A stretch of 64,000 bases of DNA from Gammaproteobacteria bacterium (GCA_030832825.1 JAURIJ010000006.1:1-64000); one strand, 5' to 3'. Positions 39,447-49,212 are shown, counted from the stretch's first letter. Translations and numbers: made by a program. The notes: generated by a model not told the origin, from the letters alone.

Positions 39447-40061
39447 ATGATTGCGATCAGATGGTTTGTTTCGATGATTCTGGCGTTGCTTATTACTCTT
39501 GGTTTGTTCTTTGTGATGCAAGCATTGATTGCAACTGGGGCGCAGATTGAGCAGAACGTTAATGTCGTCAAGATTGTAGATGCGACGATGCCCGAGATTG
39601 AGATGGAAGTGGTTCGAGAAATCGAAAGACCCGAGCCCATCGAGCAACTAGATACTCCGCCTCCCGAAATCCAGGAGCGACAGGTCTCCGTGGATGCTGG
39701 TCCTAGTTTGTCAATTCAACGTGCGGCTGTGCAGATTGAAACAGATCTGTCCATCGGTGGTGCCAGCATCTCAATTACTGACGGTGAGATGTTACCTCTT
39801 GTAAACGTTACTCCGACCTATCCGACGCGCGCAGCGTCTCGTGGTATCGAAGGGTGGTGCCAAGTCAGCTTCACTGTGACCGACACTGGCGGGGTGCGTG
39901 ATGTTGTCGTTGTTGACGCAGAACCGCCTGAAATCTTTGATACAGCATCAATCCGTGCTGCCGAGAAGTTTAAGTTTCAGCCGAAGGTGGTAGACGGCAA
40001 GGGCGTTGAAGTTCCCAATGTGCAATACGTATTCCGCTATCAGCTTGAAGGTGAACAGTGA
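39447..40061 (+). CDS. tonB: TonB family energy-transducing protein
   Basis: 204 residues: an N-terminal membrane segment (about 6-30), a short acidic Pro/Glu-rich linker (ERPEPIEQLDTPPPEIQ) and a C-terminal TonB domain with the YP motif in TPTYPTRAASRGIEGWCQVSFTV and the end FKFQPKVVDGKGVEVPNVQYVFRYQLE. The short linker is typical of TonB2-like proteins, which may need a partner to span the periplasm. It shares one base with the next start (TGATG). Confidence 0.93.
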   Translation: MIAIRWFVSMILALLITLGLFFVMQALIATGAQIEQNVNVVKIVDATMPEIEMEVVREIERPEPIEQLDTPPPEIQERQVSVDAGPSLSIQRAAVQIETDLSIGGASISITDGEMLPLVNVTPTYPTRAASRGIEGWCQVSFTVTDTGGVRDVVVVDAEPPEIFDTASIRAAEKFKFQPKVVDGKGVEVPNVQYVFRYQLEGEQ

Positions 40062-41422
40062 TGTCGAAAGTATTTCTCAAGAGGACGCTTTCCCGCGAGA
40101 TAGTGACTGCCATCACCATGGCAGGTTTTTTGGCGTCAGCTTCTCTTTATTCGTTCAATGCAATGGCGGCAGAGGAAGAGGATGGGCCGCGCGCTCCTCC
40201 TCCCACTCGGTCTACAGACGTGCTGACTGAGCGTGTATTCAATCAGGTATCAGAAATTCAGGAATTGATGAGCCCGGAGGAAGTGGGCGCAGAGCCTGAC
40301 TATGAGGCCGCCAAGGTCATCCTCGATGAACTCAACGAGCGTTATGATCGGCTGAATGACTTCGAGAAGTCTACGGTGCTGAACTTCTACACCAACTATT
40401 ATCTGAACACCGATAATATCCCAATGGCCCTGGAGACTTTTGAAAAAATCCTGACCATTGAAAACCTGCGACCTGACGTGCGATTGCGTGCACTCATGGC
40501 CTTGGGGCAGCTTTACATGGGTGAAGAAAAGTTCACTGAGTCGATTGATGCCTTCACTCGCTGGCGTGAGCTATCTGAGAATGAAAACGAGAACGTCTAT
40601 CTCGGTCTCGCCAATTCTCACTACAACCTCGCCCAGTATAATGAAGCCATTCCATTCCTGCTCAATCACATGGAAATGCTTTCAGCGGCAGGAAGAGACA
40701 TTGCCAAGAATGTCTATGGCCTGCTGAACCTGATGTACATCGAGCTCGAAGACTACGTGAACGCCGAACGTGTTACCAAACAAATGGCGACCTTGTTCGA
40801 CGAACCTAGTGACTGGCGCAACCTTTCCGCAATTTACGGCTATCTGGATGACGACAAGAAGCGAATAGAGACACTGTCTGTGACTTTTGCTAAGGGTTAT
40901 ATGTCTAGCGAGTCCGAGTACGTCAATCTTGCCCAGTCTCTCGCCAGTATCGATGCCCCTTATAAAGGTGCGAAAGTACTGGAGAAAGGTATACAGGATG
41001 GGGTTGTCGAAGAGACTGAAGAGAACCTCCAGCGTCTGGTACAGCTTTACCTGCTGTCTAACGAGTACGAGATGGCGCTCGCTCCAGCTATCAAAGCAGC
41101 TGAGATGGGCGAAACCGGAGCCTCGTATGACCAGCTTGGCTACATTTACTACATGACGCACGACTATGAGAATACCGTGTCTGCAATTCGTGAAGCACTT
41201 AATCGTGGCGGGCTCGAAAATGTGGGTGATGCAGAGCTATTCCTGGCTCGTGCACTGGTGGAGCTTGATCAGTTTGATGAAGCAACTGCAGCTGCGCGTC
41301 GTGCTCAGGAACAGGGTGAAGCATCAGCCACGTCATTCTTGAACTATATCGAGAACAGCAAGGCTCGTTTCGAGAATCTTCGTATGCGCAAGGAAGACGC
41401 GATCGACTTCTATCGCTCCTGA
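40061..41422 (+). CDS. TPR-repeat periplasmic protein of the TonB operon
   Basis: About 453 residues with a probable signal peptide (ending NAMAAEEE) and repeated helical pairs of TPR type across about 75-430, such as ALMALGQLYMGEEKFTESIDAF and YDQLGYIYYMTHDYENTVSAI. TPR proteins at the end of TonB/ExbB/TtpC operons are known in marine bacteria and may link TonB to a receptor or to the cell wall; that role is inferred. Start taken at ATG 40061; a GTG immediately before is also possible. A strong terminator follows. Confidence 0.88.
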   Translation: MSKVFLKRTLSREIVTAITMAGFLASASLYSFNAMAAEEEDGPRAPPPTRSTDVLTERVFNQVSEIQELMSPEEVGAEPDYEAAKVILDELNERYDRLNDFEKSTVLNFYTNYYLNTDNIPMALETFEKILTIENLRPDVRLRALMALGQLYMGEEKFTESIDAFTRWRELSENENENVYLGLANSHYNLAQYNEAIPFLLNHMEMLSAAGRDIAKNVYGLLNLMYIELEDYVNAERVTKQMATLFDEPSDWRNLSAIYGYLDDDKKRIETLSVTFAKGYMSSESEYVNLAQSLASIDAPYKGAKVLEKGIQDGVVEETEENLQRLVQLYLLSNEYEMALAPAIKAAEMGETGASYDQLGYIYYMTHDYENTVSAIREALNRGGLENVGDAELFLARALVELDQFDEATAAARRAQEQGEASATSFLNYIENSKARFENLRMRKEDAIDFYRS

Positions 41423-41461
41423 GTCAGTCGCTTCTTGAAATACGGGGGGCATGCCCCCATC

Positions 41462-41503
41462 AAAGGCCCGGTCACTCCATGAGAGACTGGGCCTTTTCAT
41501 TTT
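41462..41503 (+). terminator. Terminator of the TonB-type operon
   Basis: AAAGGCCC with GTC (41462-41473) pairs with GAC and GGGCCTTT, with T-rich sequence CATTTT after it. A second perfect palindrome GGGGGCATGCCCCC (41445-41458) lies just upstream. Confidence 0.88.
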
Positions 41504-41526
41504 GGAAGAACAAGGGGTTGTACTGA

Positions 41527-43419
41527 ATGTCGATTGAAACCAGAAAGGAAACTCGAGGATTCGAAACTGAGGCGAAGCAACTTCTGCATTTGATGATTCA
41601 CTCGCTTTACAGCAACAAGGAAGTATTTCTCCGCGAGCTTATATCCAATGCTTCAGACGCTGCAGACAAACTGCGCTTTGAGGCACTTTCAACCCCTGAG
41701 CTCTATGAATCGGATTCCAATCTGCAAGTGAAGATAGAGTTCGACAAGGATGCAGGGACCATTATGATTTCCGACAACGGCATAGGTATGAGCCGAGAAG
41801 AAGTCATCAGCAATCTAGGCACCATTGCAAGGTCAGGTACAGCGCAGTTTCTAGCCGGGCTTAGCGGTGACCAGAAAAAAGATGCCCAGCTGATCGGACA
41901 ATTCGGCGTCGGTTTCTATTCCGCATTTATTGTTGCTTCCAAAGTAGAGGTTATTACTCGCCGTGCCGGCGCTGCCGTCACTGAAGCGGTGCATTGGGTC
42001 TCATCCGGAGAAGCGGAATACTCTGTTGAAACAGTTGAACGGGCCGCGCGCGGCACAACTGTGATCCTGCATCTGCGTCCTGAAGAGTTCGACTTCGCGG
42101 ATGAGTATCGCATCCGCCACATCGTCAAGAAGTATGCGGACCATATATCCATTCCGGTCATGATGCTCAAGGCAGGAGGCGATGCAGAGGCAGCACCGGA
42201 GTTCGAATCCGTAAACGCAGCCAAGGCGTTGTGGACAAGACCACGTACAGAGATCAAGGATGAAGAGTACAAGGAATTCTACAAACTGATCTCGCACGAT
42301 TTCGACGAGCCGCTGACATGGAGTCACAACAAGGTCGAAGGAAAACTGGAGTACACAGGCTTGCTTTACGTACCAGGTCGAGCCCCCTTTGATCTGTGGA
42401 ATCGCGATGCGGCACGCGGCCTGAAACTTTATGTGCAGCGTGTGTTCATCATGGACGACGCAGAGCAATTCATGCCGCTTTACCTTCGGTTCATGCGCGG
42501 AGTTGTTGATTCAAATGATATTTCGTTGAATGTATCAAGAGAGATACTGCAAAAGGATCCTGTGGTCGATTCAATGCGCAGTGCGTTGATCAAGAAAGCG
42601 TTGGACATGTTGGCAAAGCTTAAGAAGGACGATTCGGAAAAGTTCGCTAGATTCTGGAAAGAATTTGGACAGGTGCTCAAGGAAGGGCCCGGTGAAGACT
42701 ACGCCAATCGTGACAAGATTGCGGACCTATTGCTTTTCTCATCGACGTACTCCGCTTCTTCAGAGCAGAATCAAAGTCTTTTAGACTACGTTTCCCGCAT
42801 GAAGCCTGAGCAGGACAAGATCTACTACCTTGTCGCAGAAACTGCCGCTGCTGTGCGTAACAGTCCCCATCTCGAGATATTCAAGAAGAAGGATGTCGAG
42901 GTTCTGCTGCTTGCGGATCGCATTGACGAATGGCTCATGAGTCATCTGCACGAGTATCAGGGAAAGTCTTTCCAGGATATTGCGCGCGGAACTCTTGATC
43001 TCGGCAAGCTGGAGGATGATGTTGAAAAGGAGCAGCAGCAGGGGGCAGAAAGGAGGTTCGAAGCACTGACTAAGCGAGTGATGGGGCAATTGGAAAGCCA
43101 AGTCAAGGAAGTCCGTATGACACATAGACTAACCCAATCCCCGTCGTGCCTCGTCGTCGACGAGCATGACATGGGAGCACAGATGCGACGCATCATGGAG
43201 GCAGCAGGCCAGAGCTTGCCTGAAAGCAAGCCCATATTTGAGCTGAATCCTGAGCACCCCTTAGTACAGAAGTTAGACCTTGAAGCTGACGAAGAGCGAT
43301 TTGCAGACTTTGTATCTGTTCTTTTTGATCAGGCTTGCCTGGCAGAAGGACGGCTATTGGAGGATCCGGGCAGATTCACCCGACGTCTCAACAAGTTGCT
43401 GCTTCAACTGTGTGACTGA
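41527..43419 (+). CDS. htpG: Molecular chaperone HtpG (Hsp90)
   Basis: ATP-dependent chaperone. The 630 residues start with the GHKL ATPase domain: [38 protein letters not shown] and [14 protein letters not shown]. The middle domain has [12 protein letters not shown] and the catalytic-loop sequence [15 protein letters not shown]. The C-terminal dimer domain follows. Length and motifs are normal. No convincing heat-shock promoter was seen in the 100 bp upstream. Confidence 0.97.
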   Translation: MSIETRKETRGFETEAKQLLHLMIHSLYSNKEVFLRELISNASDAADKLRFEALSTPELYESDSNLQVKIEFDKDAGTIMISDNGIGMSREEVISNLGTIARSGTAQFLAGLSGDQKKDAQLIGQFGVGFYSAFIVASKVEVITRRAGAAVTEAVHWVSSGEAEYSVETVERAARGTTVILHLRPEEFDFADEYRIRHIVKKYADHISIPVMMLKAGGDAEAAPEFESVNAAKALWTRPRTEIKDEEYKEFYKLISHDFDEPLTWSHNKVEGKLEYTGLLYVPGRAPFDLWNRDAARGLKLYVQRVFIMDDAEQFMPLYLRFMRGVVDSNDISLNVSREILQKDPVVDSMRSALIKKALDMLAKLKKDDSEKFARFWKEFGQVLKEGPGEDYANRDKIADLLLFSSTYSASSEQNQSLLDYVSRMKPEQDKIYYLVAETAAAVRNSPHLEIFKKKDVEVLLLADRIDEWLMSHLHEYQGKSFQDIARGTLDLGKLEDDVEKEQQQGAERRFEALTKRVMGQLESQVKEVRMTHRLTQSPSCLVVDEHDMGAQMRRIMEAAGQSLPESKPIFELNPEHPLVQKLDLEADEERFADFVSVLFDQACLAEGRLLEDPGRFTRRLNKLLLQLCD

Positions 43420-43435
43420 TCGAAGCACTCACGAT

Positions 43436-43463
43436 AAGGACCGCCTGCATGCAGGCGGTCCTT
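43436..43463. terminator. Bidirectional terminator between htpG and argS
   Basis: A perfect 28 bp palindrome: each strand reads AAGGACCGCCTGCA then its complement (43436-43449 and 43450-43463). It lies between the convergent ends of htpG and argS. Flanking T-tracts are weak, but position and stability support termination on both strands. Confidence 0.75.
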
Positions 43464-43466
43464 ACT

Positions 43467-45203
43467 TTACATGGACTCAAGAGTCCGCAATCCCAGAAGA
43501 GTCAGACCTGATTCCAGTACTTCCGCAGTCAGGGCCACAAGAGAGAGCCGCGATGCTCGGACAGTTGGCTCTGCTTTCAACACAGGACAAGCTTCATAGA
43601 ATCGCATGAAAGTTCCTGCGAGTTCATATAGATATGTGCACAGGTGACTCGGCATGCAATCCACTGCCACGACATGCAATGTCTCGGTGTATTGCTGCAG
43701 TTTGACCATAAGTGCCCGTTCCTCGACTCCCCCAGGCAAAATTTCCCCAAGGTTGCAGGCAAGCCCGGTTTCTGCCTGCTTTCGAAGAATGCTGCGAATC
43801 CGTGCATAGGCGTAAAGCATGTAGGGCGCGGTGTTGCCTTCCATGGACAGCATCGTGTCCCAGTCAAAAACATAGTCGCTGGTTCTGTTTTTCGATAGAT
43901 CGGAATACTTGACCGCTGATATGCCAACGGTATTGCTTATGCGATCTCTTGCTTCCTGACTGAGTTCAGGATTCTTCTCAGTGACAATATTCAACGCTCG
44001 TCGTACGGCTTCATCGAGCAATTCCTGCAGTTTGACGGTGTCACCACTGCGCGTCTTGAAGGGCTTTCCATCTTTCCCCATCATCGTTCCATAGGCAATG
44101 TGCTCCAACCGACAGTCCAGTGGAACAAAGCCGGCCTTGCGCGCTATGGCGAAGACTTGCTGGAAATGCAGACTCTGTCTGGCATCAACTACATATAGAA
44201 TGCGTTCTGCGTTCAGTGTACGCCCTCGGAAGCGCAACGCCGCCAAATCCGTCGTGGCGTAGAGGAAGCCACCGTCCGATTTCTGCACTATTGCTGGCAA
44301 CGGAGCACCTTCCTTGCCCTTGAACTCCTCCAGAAAAACACAACGAGCACCATCAGACACACTGAGCATTCCTTGCGCGTTCAATTCTTCGATAATCAGT
44401 GGTAGATCGTTGTTGTAGTAACTTTCTGCACGAAGATCATCGCTCGTCAGGGTGACACCGAGTTTGTCGTAGATGGCCTCGCAATGCTTGAGCGAGTGTT
44501 CAATGAAGTGCTGCCAGGCTCTCAGACAGTCCGCATCACCTTGCTGCAGTCGAACAACATATTGCCTGGCGAGTTCGGCGAAACCAGTATCACTGTCAAA
44601 CCGGGCCTTCGCATTGCGATAGAACAATTCAAGGTCCGCCAACTCCATAGTGGCGGTCTGCGGTTCAGATTGCAGGGAGTCCATGTAAGCGATCAACATC
44701 CCAAACTGAGTACCCCAGTCACCCACATGATTCTGGCGAATCACTATGTGTCCGAGAGCACTGAGCACCCTCGCGATGCAATCACCAATGATTGTTCCTC
44801 GCAGGTGGCCAACGTGCATTTCCTTGGCAAGATTGGGCCCGGAGTAATCAACAACAATGCGCAAAGGTTGCTCGGTCGCAGCAATCAGGTCCCCAACACG
44901 AAGCGCTTGGGTTGCTGCGCGTGCAAGATACGCATCACTCAGAACGATATTGATGAAACCCGGTCCCGCAACCGTTATCTCTGCAATTCGTGGATCACCC
45001 TGAAAACATGCAACTGTTTCGGCGGCAAGGTCCCTGGGATTGCGACGTAACTGTTTTGCAACACTCATGACGCCATTTGCCTGGTAGTCGCCGAACTCAG
45101 GACGCGAGGAACTGATGATGTTGGCCCGCACGTCCTCAATCCCGGAGGCCTTGCACAGGGCGTCGCCAAGAAGTCTTTCCAGTGCTTGCTTGATGTTTTC
45201 CAT
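43467..45203 (-). CDS. argS: Arginyl-tRNA synthetase
   Basis: Class I synthetase charging tRNA-Arg. About 578 residues from the ATG at 45203 (MENIKQALERLL). The signature HIGH-type motif is NLAKEMHVGHLRGT, and the KMSK region is replaced by the lineage form GTMMGKDGKPFKTRSGDTV. The C-terminal DALR anticodon domain is at the 3' end (about 450-578). A longer upstream extension is not needed. It is divergent from rluC. Confidence 0.96.
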   Translation of the reverse strand: MENIKQALERLLGDALCKASGIEDVRANIISSSRPEFGDYQANGVMSVAKQLRRNPRDLAAETVACFQGDPRIAEITVAGPGFINIVLSDAYLARAATQALRVGDLIAATEQPLRIVVDYSGPNLAKEMHVGHLRGTIIGDCIARVLSALGHIVIRQNHVGDWGTQFGMLIAYMDSLQSEPQTATMELADLELFYRNAKARFDSDTGFAELARQYVVRLQQGDADCLRAWQHFIEHSLKHCEAIYDKLGVTLTSDDLRAESYYNNDLPLIIEELNAQGMLSVSDGARCVFLEEFKGKEGAPLPAIVQKSDGGFLYATTDLAALRFRGRTLNAERILYVVDARQSLHFQQVFAIARKAGFVPLDCRLEHIAYGTMMGKDGKPFKTRSGDTVKLQELLDEAVRRALNIVTEKNPELSQEARDRISNTVGISAVKYSDLSKNRTSDYVFDWDTMLSMEGNTAPYMLYAYARIRSILRKQAETGLACNLGEILPGGVEERALMVKLQQYTETLHVVAVDCMPSHLCTYLYELAGTFMRFYEACPVLKAEPTVRASRLSLVALTAEVLESGLTLLGLRTLESM

Positions 45204-45234
45204 AGTCCACCGTTTCAGAATTAAAGCGCCGGGC

Positions 45235-45263
45235 ATTGTACACCATCGCTCTTGCGCGGTTGG
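45235..45263 (-). promoter_or_regulatory. Possible argS promoter
   Basis: On the minus strand TACAAT (45240-45235) is followed by GCCCGGCGC. The -35 is poor. It overlaps the divergent rluC promoter. Confidence 0.35.
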
Positions 45264-45288
45264 GCTGATCGGCCGCCCTTGCTATACT
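45260..45288 (+). promoter_or_regulatory. rluC promoter
   Basis: TTGGGC (45260-45265), 17 bp, TATACT (45283-45288), 35 bp before the rluC ATG. It overlaps the reverse argS promoter region. Confidence 0.62.
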
Positions 45289-45322
45289 TCACAACCCATC
45301 CCCGGCAGCAAGCCCCTGACGT

Positions 45323-46309
45323 ATGAGTCACGAGAACACTCTCCCTGCAAGCACGCACTCCGCTGTTGAACTGGTGACAATTGACAGGCACCACGACGCA
45401 CAGCGAATCGACAATTTCCTCATCACTTACTGGAAAGGAGTGCCCAAGTCGCGCATTTATCGCCTGCTCAGAAAGGGGGAAATCCGGGTCAACAAGAAGC
45501 GGGTGACTCCAGAGACACGATTGAATTGCGGAGACTTGCTTCGACTTCCTCCTGTACGCAGAACCCAAAGAGCTCCTCTCGAAGCCCCTAGCGCACATTT
45601 GCTGTCACTCGTACGGCATTCGATCCTGTACGAAGACCAGGACTTCCTGGTCGTCAACAAGCCTCAGGGGATAGCAGTACACGCAGGTTCAGGCAACAAG
45701 CTTGGGTTTGTTGAAGCTCTTCGATGGCATTACAAGGGAAAAGGCGGTGAGACCGACTTTCTTGAACTGGCTCATCGGATCGACAAGGAAACCTCAGGTT
45801 GCCTCGTCATCTCCAAAAACGCTGTCGCGCTGAAATACATACAACGAGAACTCAAGGCGCGACACGTTACCAAGGTTTATCTGGCACTTGTTCATGGACA
45901 TTGGCCAGAGGTGTTGAAGCAGGTAGAGGCGCCCCTGCAGAAGATCGAAATCAGTGCCAAGGAAAAAGTCGTCAAAGTCAGCGAGGATGGAAAGCCCAGC
46001 CTGACCCATTTCCAAGTTGTGAGGAAACTGAAAGACGCCACCTTGATCGAGGCTCGTCCGACAACCGGTCGAATGCATCAGATTCGTGTTCACTGCCAAT
46101 ACTCAGGGCATCCTATAGTGGGAGACCCAAAATACACCTTGCGGCTGGAAAGCAAACCGGCCACCGAATTTCGCCTCTGCCTGCATGCAGCTTCCATCAG
46201 CTTCGAGCTGCCGTCGGGGAGAGGCAGGCTGGCAGTACAGGCACCCTTGAATCCTGTCATGGCATCGACCATCGAGCTCTTTTCTAGAAAGGCCGATAAG
46301 CCGCGGTAA
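45323..46309 (+). CDS. rluC: 23S rRNA pseudouridine synthase RluC
   Basis: Makes pseudouridine at positions 955, 2504 and 2580 of 23S rRNA in E. coli. The 328 residues contain an S4 RNA-binding domain (QRIDNFLITYWKGVPKSRIYRLLRKGEIRVN) and the RluA-type catalytic motif HRIDKETSGCLVISKN with the active Asp. RluC rather than RluD is favoured by length and by the TGRMHQIRVHCQYSGHPIVGD region. It precedes the yceD-rpmF cluster, as in pseudomonads. Confidence 0.92.
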   Translation: MSHENTLPASTHSAVELVTIDRHHDAQRIDNFLITYWKGVPKSRIYRLLRKGEIRVNKKRVTPETRLNCGDLLRLPPVRRTQRAPLEAPSAHLLSLVRHSILYEDQDFLVVNKPQGIAVHAGSGNKLGFVEALRWHYKGKGGETDFLELAHRIDKETSGCLVISKNAVALKYIQRELKARHVTKVYLALVHGHWPEVLKQVEAPLQKIEISAKEKVVKVSEDGKPSLTHFQVVRKLKDATLIEARPTTGRMHQIRVHCQYSGHPIVGDPKYTLRLESKPATEFRLCLHAASISFELPSGRGRLAVQAPLNPVMASTIELFSRKADKPR

Positions 46310-46343
46310 TTCGAGAAAAATCATGCCGTTGTAGCTTTTATTT

Positions 46344-46372
46344 TTGACACAGGCGCGCCAGGCGCCTATTAT
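46344..46372 (+). promoter_or_regulatory. yceD-rpmF promoter
   Basis: Consensus TTGACA (46344-46349), 17 bp, TATTAT (46367-46372), then TGCGCGCC. The spacer contains an inverted repeat AGGCGC (46351-46356) / GCGCCT (46362-46367). A start 7 bases past the -10 would leave only two or three bases before the yceD ATG. Confidence 0.85.
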
Positions 46373-46381
46373 TGCGCGCCT

Positions 46382-46924
46382 ATGGCTGAGACCCCAGTAC
46401 CAGACTACGTCGATGCAAGGAAAATCTTTGCACAGCGCGCAGATATAAGCGGATCAATCCCTGTTTCCCGGTTTGAACGATTCTGCGATTTGCTCGCCAA
46501 CACCTCTGGCGATCTGAAGGTGTGGCTGCAGTTTGGATTGGACGAAAGGCACCGCAGAATTGTCCAAGGCACCATTGATACGCACGTTAATGTAGTTTGT
46601 CAGCGCTGCCTTGAAGAGACGAACATACAACTGAAAGAGTCTTTCAAACTGGGAATAGTCGAGACTGAAGCGCAAATCCCGCGGCTCCCAGAAGATGTCG
46701 ACCCCTGGTTGACGACTGAGACAAAACTGGTGATAGCCGACATTCTGGAGGAACAACTGATTCTGGCCATGCCTATCGTCAGTTACCACGAAAATGCTTG
46801 CACTCCTGTAGTGAAATCAGCTGACAGGGACGAAGTTCAAGAGAAGGCTGGCAATGGAGACAAGCGCGACGGCAACCCATTTGCCGTGCTCAAGAAGCTA
46901 AAAGATCCAGATAAATTCAATTAA
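46382..46924 (+). CDS. yceD: YceD (DUF177) 23S rRNA accumulation protein
   Basis: 180-residue conserved protein linked to 23S rRNA accumulation; in gammaproteobacteria it is encoded with rpmF. Zinc-like motif CQRCLEE lies near residue 76, with another Cys later in ENACTPV. The N-terminus [19 protein letters not shown] lines up with the family start, supporting the ATG at 46382. No ribosome site precedes it and the promoter -10 ends 10 bp upstream, so the mRNA may be leaderless. rpmF follows after 47 bp. Confidence 0.9.
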   Translation: MAETPVPDYVDARKIFAQRADISGSIPVSRFERFCDLLANTSGDLKVWLQFGLDERHRRIVQGTIDTHVNVVCQRCLEETNIQLKESFKLGIVETEAQIPRLPEDVDPWLTTETKLVIADILEEQLILAMPIVSYHENACTPVVKSADRDEVQEKAGNGDKRDGNPFAVLKKLKDPDKFN

Positions 46925-46971
46925 ATGCACGGTGGCCGTCATTAAGCGGCACCATACTTAGGAGTCCGAAA

Positions 46972-47151
46972 ATGGCAGTTCAACAGGTTAAGGTTTCACG
47001 TTCACGTCGCAACATGCGCCGCGCACACCACGCTCTGACTGGTCCGACACTTTCCACCGACCAGACCACCGGCGAAGTGCATCGTCGCCATCACGTGACC
47101 GCTGATGGTTTCTACAAAGGCAAGAAAGTGCTGGACCTTGGTGACAAGTAA
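46972..47151 (+). CDS. rpmF: 50S ribosomal protein L32
   Basis: 59-residue basic ribosomal protein. It begins [20 protein letters not shown] and has the typical middle [18 protein letters not shown] and end [14 protein letters not shown] ribosome site (TAGGAG) lies 8-12 bases upstream. It sits in its standard place between yceD and plsX. Confidence 0.97.
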   Translation: MAVQQVKVSRSRRNMRRAHHALTGPTLSTDQTTGEVHRRHHVTADGFYKGKKVLDLGDK

Positions 47152-47153
47152 GC

Positions 47154-48203
47154 TTGCAAGGTCAATCACGAATCGCGATTGATGTCATGGGAGGGGACTT
47201 CGGCCCCTCCGTGACGGTGCCGGCTTCAATCGAGTTTCTGCGAATCCATTCAGATGCAGTCTTACTGCTTGTTGGAGACAGCGCTTTAATATCCCCTTAC
47301 TTGGATAAGCTGGAAGAATCGCTCTTACAGAGACTGCAAATAGTTCATACCTCCGTTCACGTGCTGAATGAATCATGTCCTGGCGAGGCTCTTCGCGGCG
47401 CCAAAGAATCCTCCATGTACATCGCAGTGAATCTTGTGAAGCAACGAGAGGTCGATGCTTGCGTAAGTGGCGGAAACACCGGCGCACTGCTGATGATCGG
47501 GCGCCATTTGCTGAAAACCATTCCAGGCATTTCCAAACCCGCGATTGTGGCCAAGATTCCATATCCTCTTTCGGGTGGACATGGGCTTTTGCTGGACGTT
47601 GGTGCCAATCTGAATTGCGAGGCGCACAACCTGCAGGAGTTTGCGATCATGGGCGCAGTATTGTGGCGCGCTGAGCATGACGATAGTGAACCAAGAGTCG
47701 CCTTGCTGAATATTGGCGTGGAAGAGCACAAAGGTACCGAAGAGGTACGACACGCTGCTCGAATGCTGGAGAAGTCCGCCTTGCTGGACTTTGTGGGCTA
47801 TATCGAAGGCAATGAACTTTATTCTGGCAAGGCGGACGTAGTGGTTTGCGACGGATTTGCCGGTAATCTCGCAATCAAGACAAGCGAAGGGGTGGTCCAT
47901 GTAGTGACGTCTCTGATTAGGCGTGTGCTATCGGACAACATTTTTGCAGGGCTGCTTGGGCTGATGTTTTCACCCTTGATGAAAAGCCTGACTGACCGAG
48001 TGGATCCCTCTCAATTCAATGGCGCAAGTCTGCTTGGCCTGCAGGGCATCATCGTGAAAAGTCACGGTAACGCGAATGTCCGAGGGTTCAGACATGCGAT
48101 CACACAAGCGATGCACGAGGTAAGCTCCAGCGTTCCCAGCGTTATTCAAGAAAGAATGGCGGCGTTGGACATCCAATCCATCGATTCTCTCCAATCCAGC
48201 TGA
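47154..48203 (+). CDS. plsX: Phosphate acyltransferase PlsX
   Basis: Peripheral membrane enzyme that makes acyl-phosphate from acyl-ACP for phosphatidic acid synthesis. The 349 residues begin QSRIAIDVMGGDFGPSVTVP and contain VSGGNTGALLMIGRHLL and DGFAGNLAIKTSEG. The start appears to be TTG at 47154, two bases after the rpmF stop; no ATG or GTG lies before the conserved IDVMGGDFG except one inside it. It is the first of the lipid genes plsX-fabD-fabG-acpP-fabF. Confidence 0.95.
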   Translation: MQGQSRIAIDVMGGDFGPSVTVPASIEFLRIHSDAVLLLVGDSALISPYLDKLEESLLQRLQIVHTSVHVLNESCPGEALRGAKESSMYIAVNLVKQREVDACVSGGNTGALLMIGRHLLKTIPGISKPAIVAKIPYPLSGGHGLLLDVGANLNCEAHNLQEFAIMGAVLWRAEHDDSEPRVALLNIGVEEHKGTEEVRHAARMLEKSALLDFVGYIEGNELYSGKADVVVCDGFAGNLAIKTSEGVVHVVTSLIRRVLSDNIFAGLLGLMFSPLMKSLTDRVDPSQFNGASLLGLQGIIVKSHGNANVRGFRHAITQAMHEVSSSVPSVIQERMAALDIQSIDSLQSS

Positions 48204-48220
48204 CTCTGCAGGTTCAGTCT

Positions 48221-49156
48221 ATGCAAAAAATCGCCTTTGTTTTCCCAGGGCAGGGCTCCCAAAAACCTGGCATGCTCGCATCGCTTCATGAGGTATATCC
48301 TGAAATCGGCCAGACTTTTGAAGAGGCCTCCGATGTTCTTTCATTGGATCTCTGGAGCATCGTTTCAGGAAATCCTGAAGGACTTCTCGACCAGACCCAC
48401 ATCACTCAGCCGGCACTGCTGACCGCATCCATTGCGATCTGGCGTGTCTGGGCGGCGCGAGGATATGCCGCCCCTGGCATTCTGTCTGGTCACAGTCTTG
48501 GCGAATACTCCGCTCTTGCGTGCGCTGGAGTGCTCTCCTTTCCGGATGCGGTGAGAATCGTGCATCAACGCGGCCTGTACATGCAGGAAGCCGTCCCTAG
48601 TGGTACAGGCGGCATGGCCGCTATTCTTGGATTGGAAGACAGTAAAGTCGAAGAAATCTGTCAAGCGGTGGCAGGTAGTTCAGTTGTCGCGCCCGCGAAC
48701 TACAATTCCATAGGACAGACCGTAATAGCCGGTGAAAAGGGCGCTGTCGAACGCGCCATGCTGGCCTGCAAGGACGCCGGCGCGAAACGTGCGTTACCTC
48801 TAAATGTCAGCGTGCCTTCGCATTGTGCCTTGATGCGTGATGCGGCGGAAAAACTTGCTGCTGATCTTGGCAACGTCAAGCTCAGCCCGGCCCGCATTTC
48901 AGTGGTACAGAATGTCGATGGTAGAATTGCTCTGACGACCGATACGATACGAGAAAATCTATTGAAACAGCTTTATCTTCCAGTTCAGTGGGTTAGCTGC
49001 GTGCGCACCCTGTGTGAAAACGGTTACCACATGCTTGTGGAATGTGGTCCGGGTAAGGTGCTAGGCGGGCTTTCCAAACGCATAGATCCACAGATACAAA
49101 CATTCGCCACTGAAGATGCAGAAAGTCTCGCAGACGCAGCAAAGTCGACAGCCTGA
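48221..49156 (+). CDS. fabD: Malonyl-CoA:ACP transacylase
   Basis: Loads malonyl onto ACP for fatty-acid elongation. The 311 residues show the start FVFPGQGSQKPGML, the nucleophile Ser92 in SGHSLGEYSALACAG and the catalytic His in VPSHCALMRDAAEKLA. The order plsX-fabD-fabG-acpP-fabF is the standard cluster. Confidence 0.97.
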   Translation: MQKIAFVFPGQGSQKPGMLASLHEVYPEIGQTFEEASDVLSLDLWSIVSGNPEGLLDQTHITQPALLTASIAIWRVWAARGYAAPGILSGHSLGEYSALACAGVLSFPDAVRIVHQRGLYMQEAVPSGTGGMAAILGLEDSKVEEICQAVAGSSVVAPANYNSIGQTVIAGEKGAVERAMLACKDAGAKRALPLNVSVPSHCALMRDAAEKLAADLGNVKLSPARISVVQNVDGRIALTTDTIRENLLKQLYLPVQWVSCVRTLCENGYHMLVECGPGKVLGGLSKRIDPQIQTFATEDAESLADAAKSTA

Positions 49157-49212
49157 CGAACTGACTCATACGTGCTACCAAGAACGTCGCCAAGTGGAGG
49201 CTGACCAAATAC

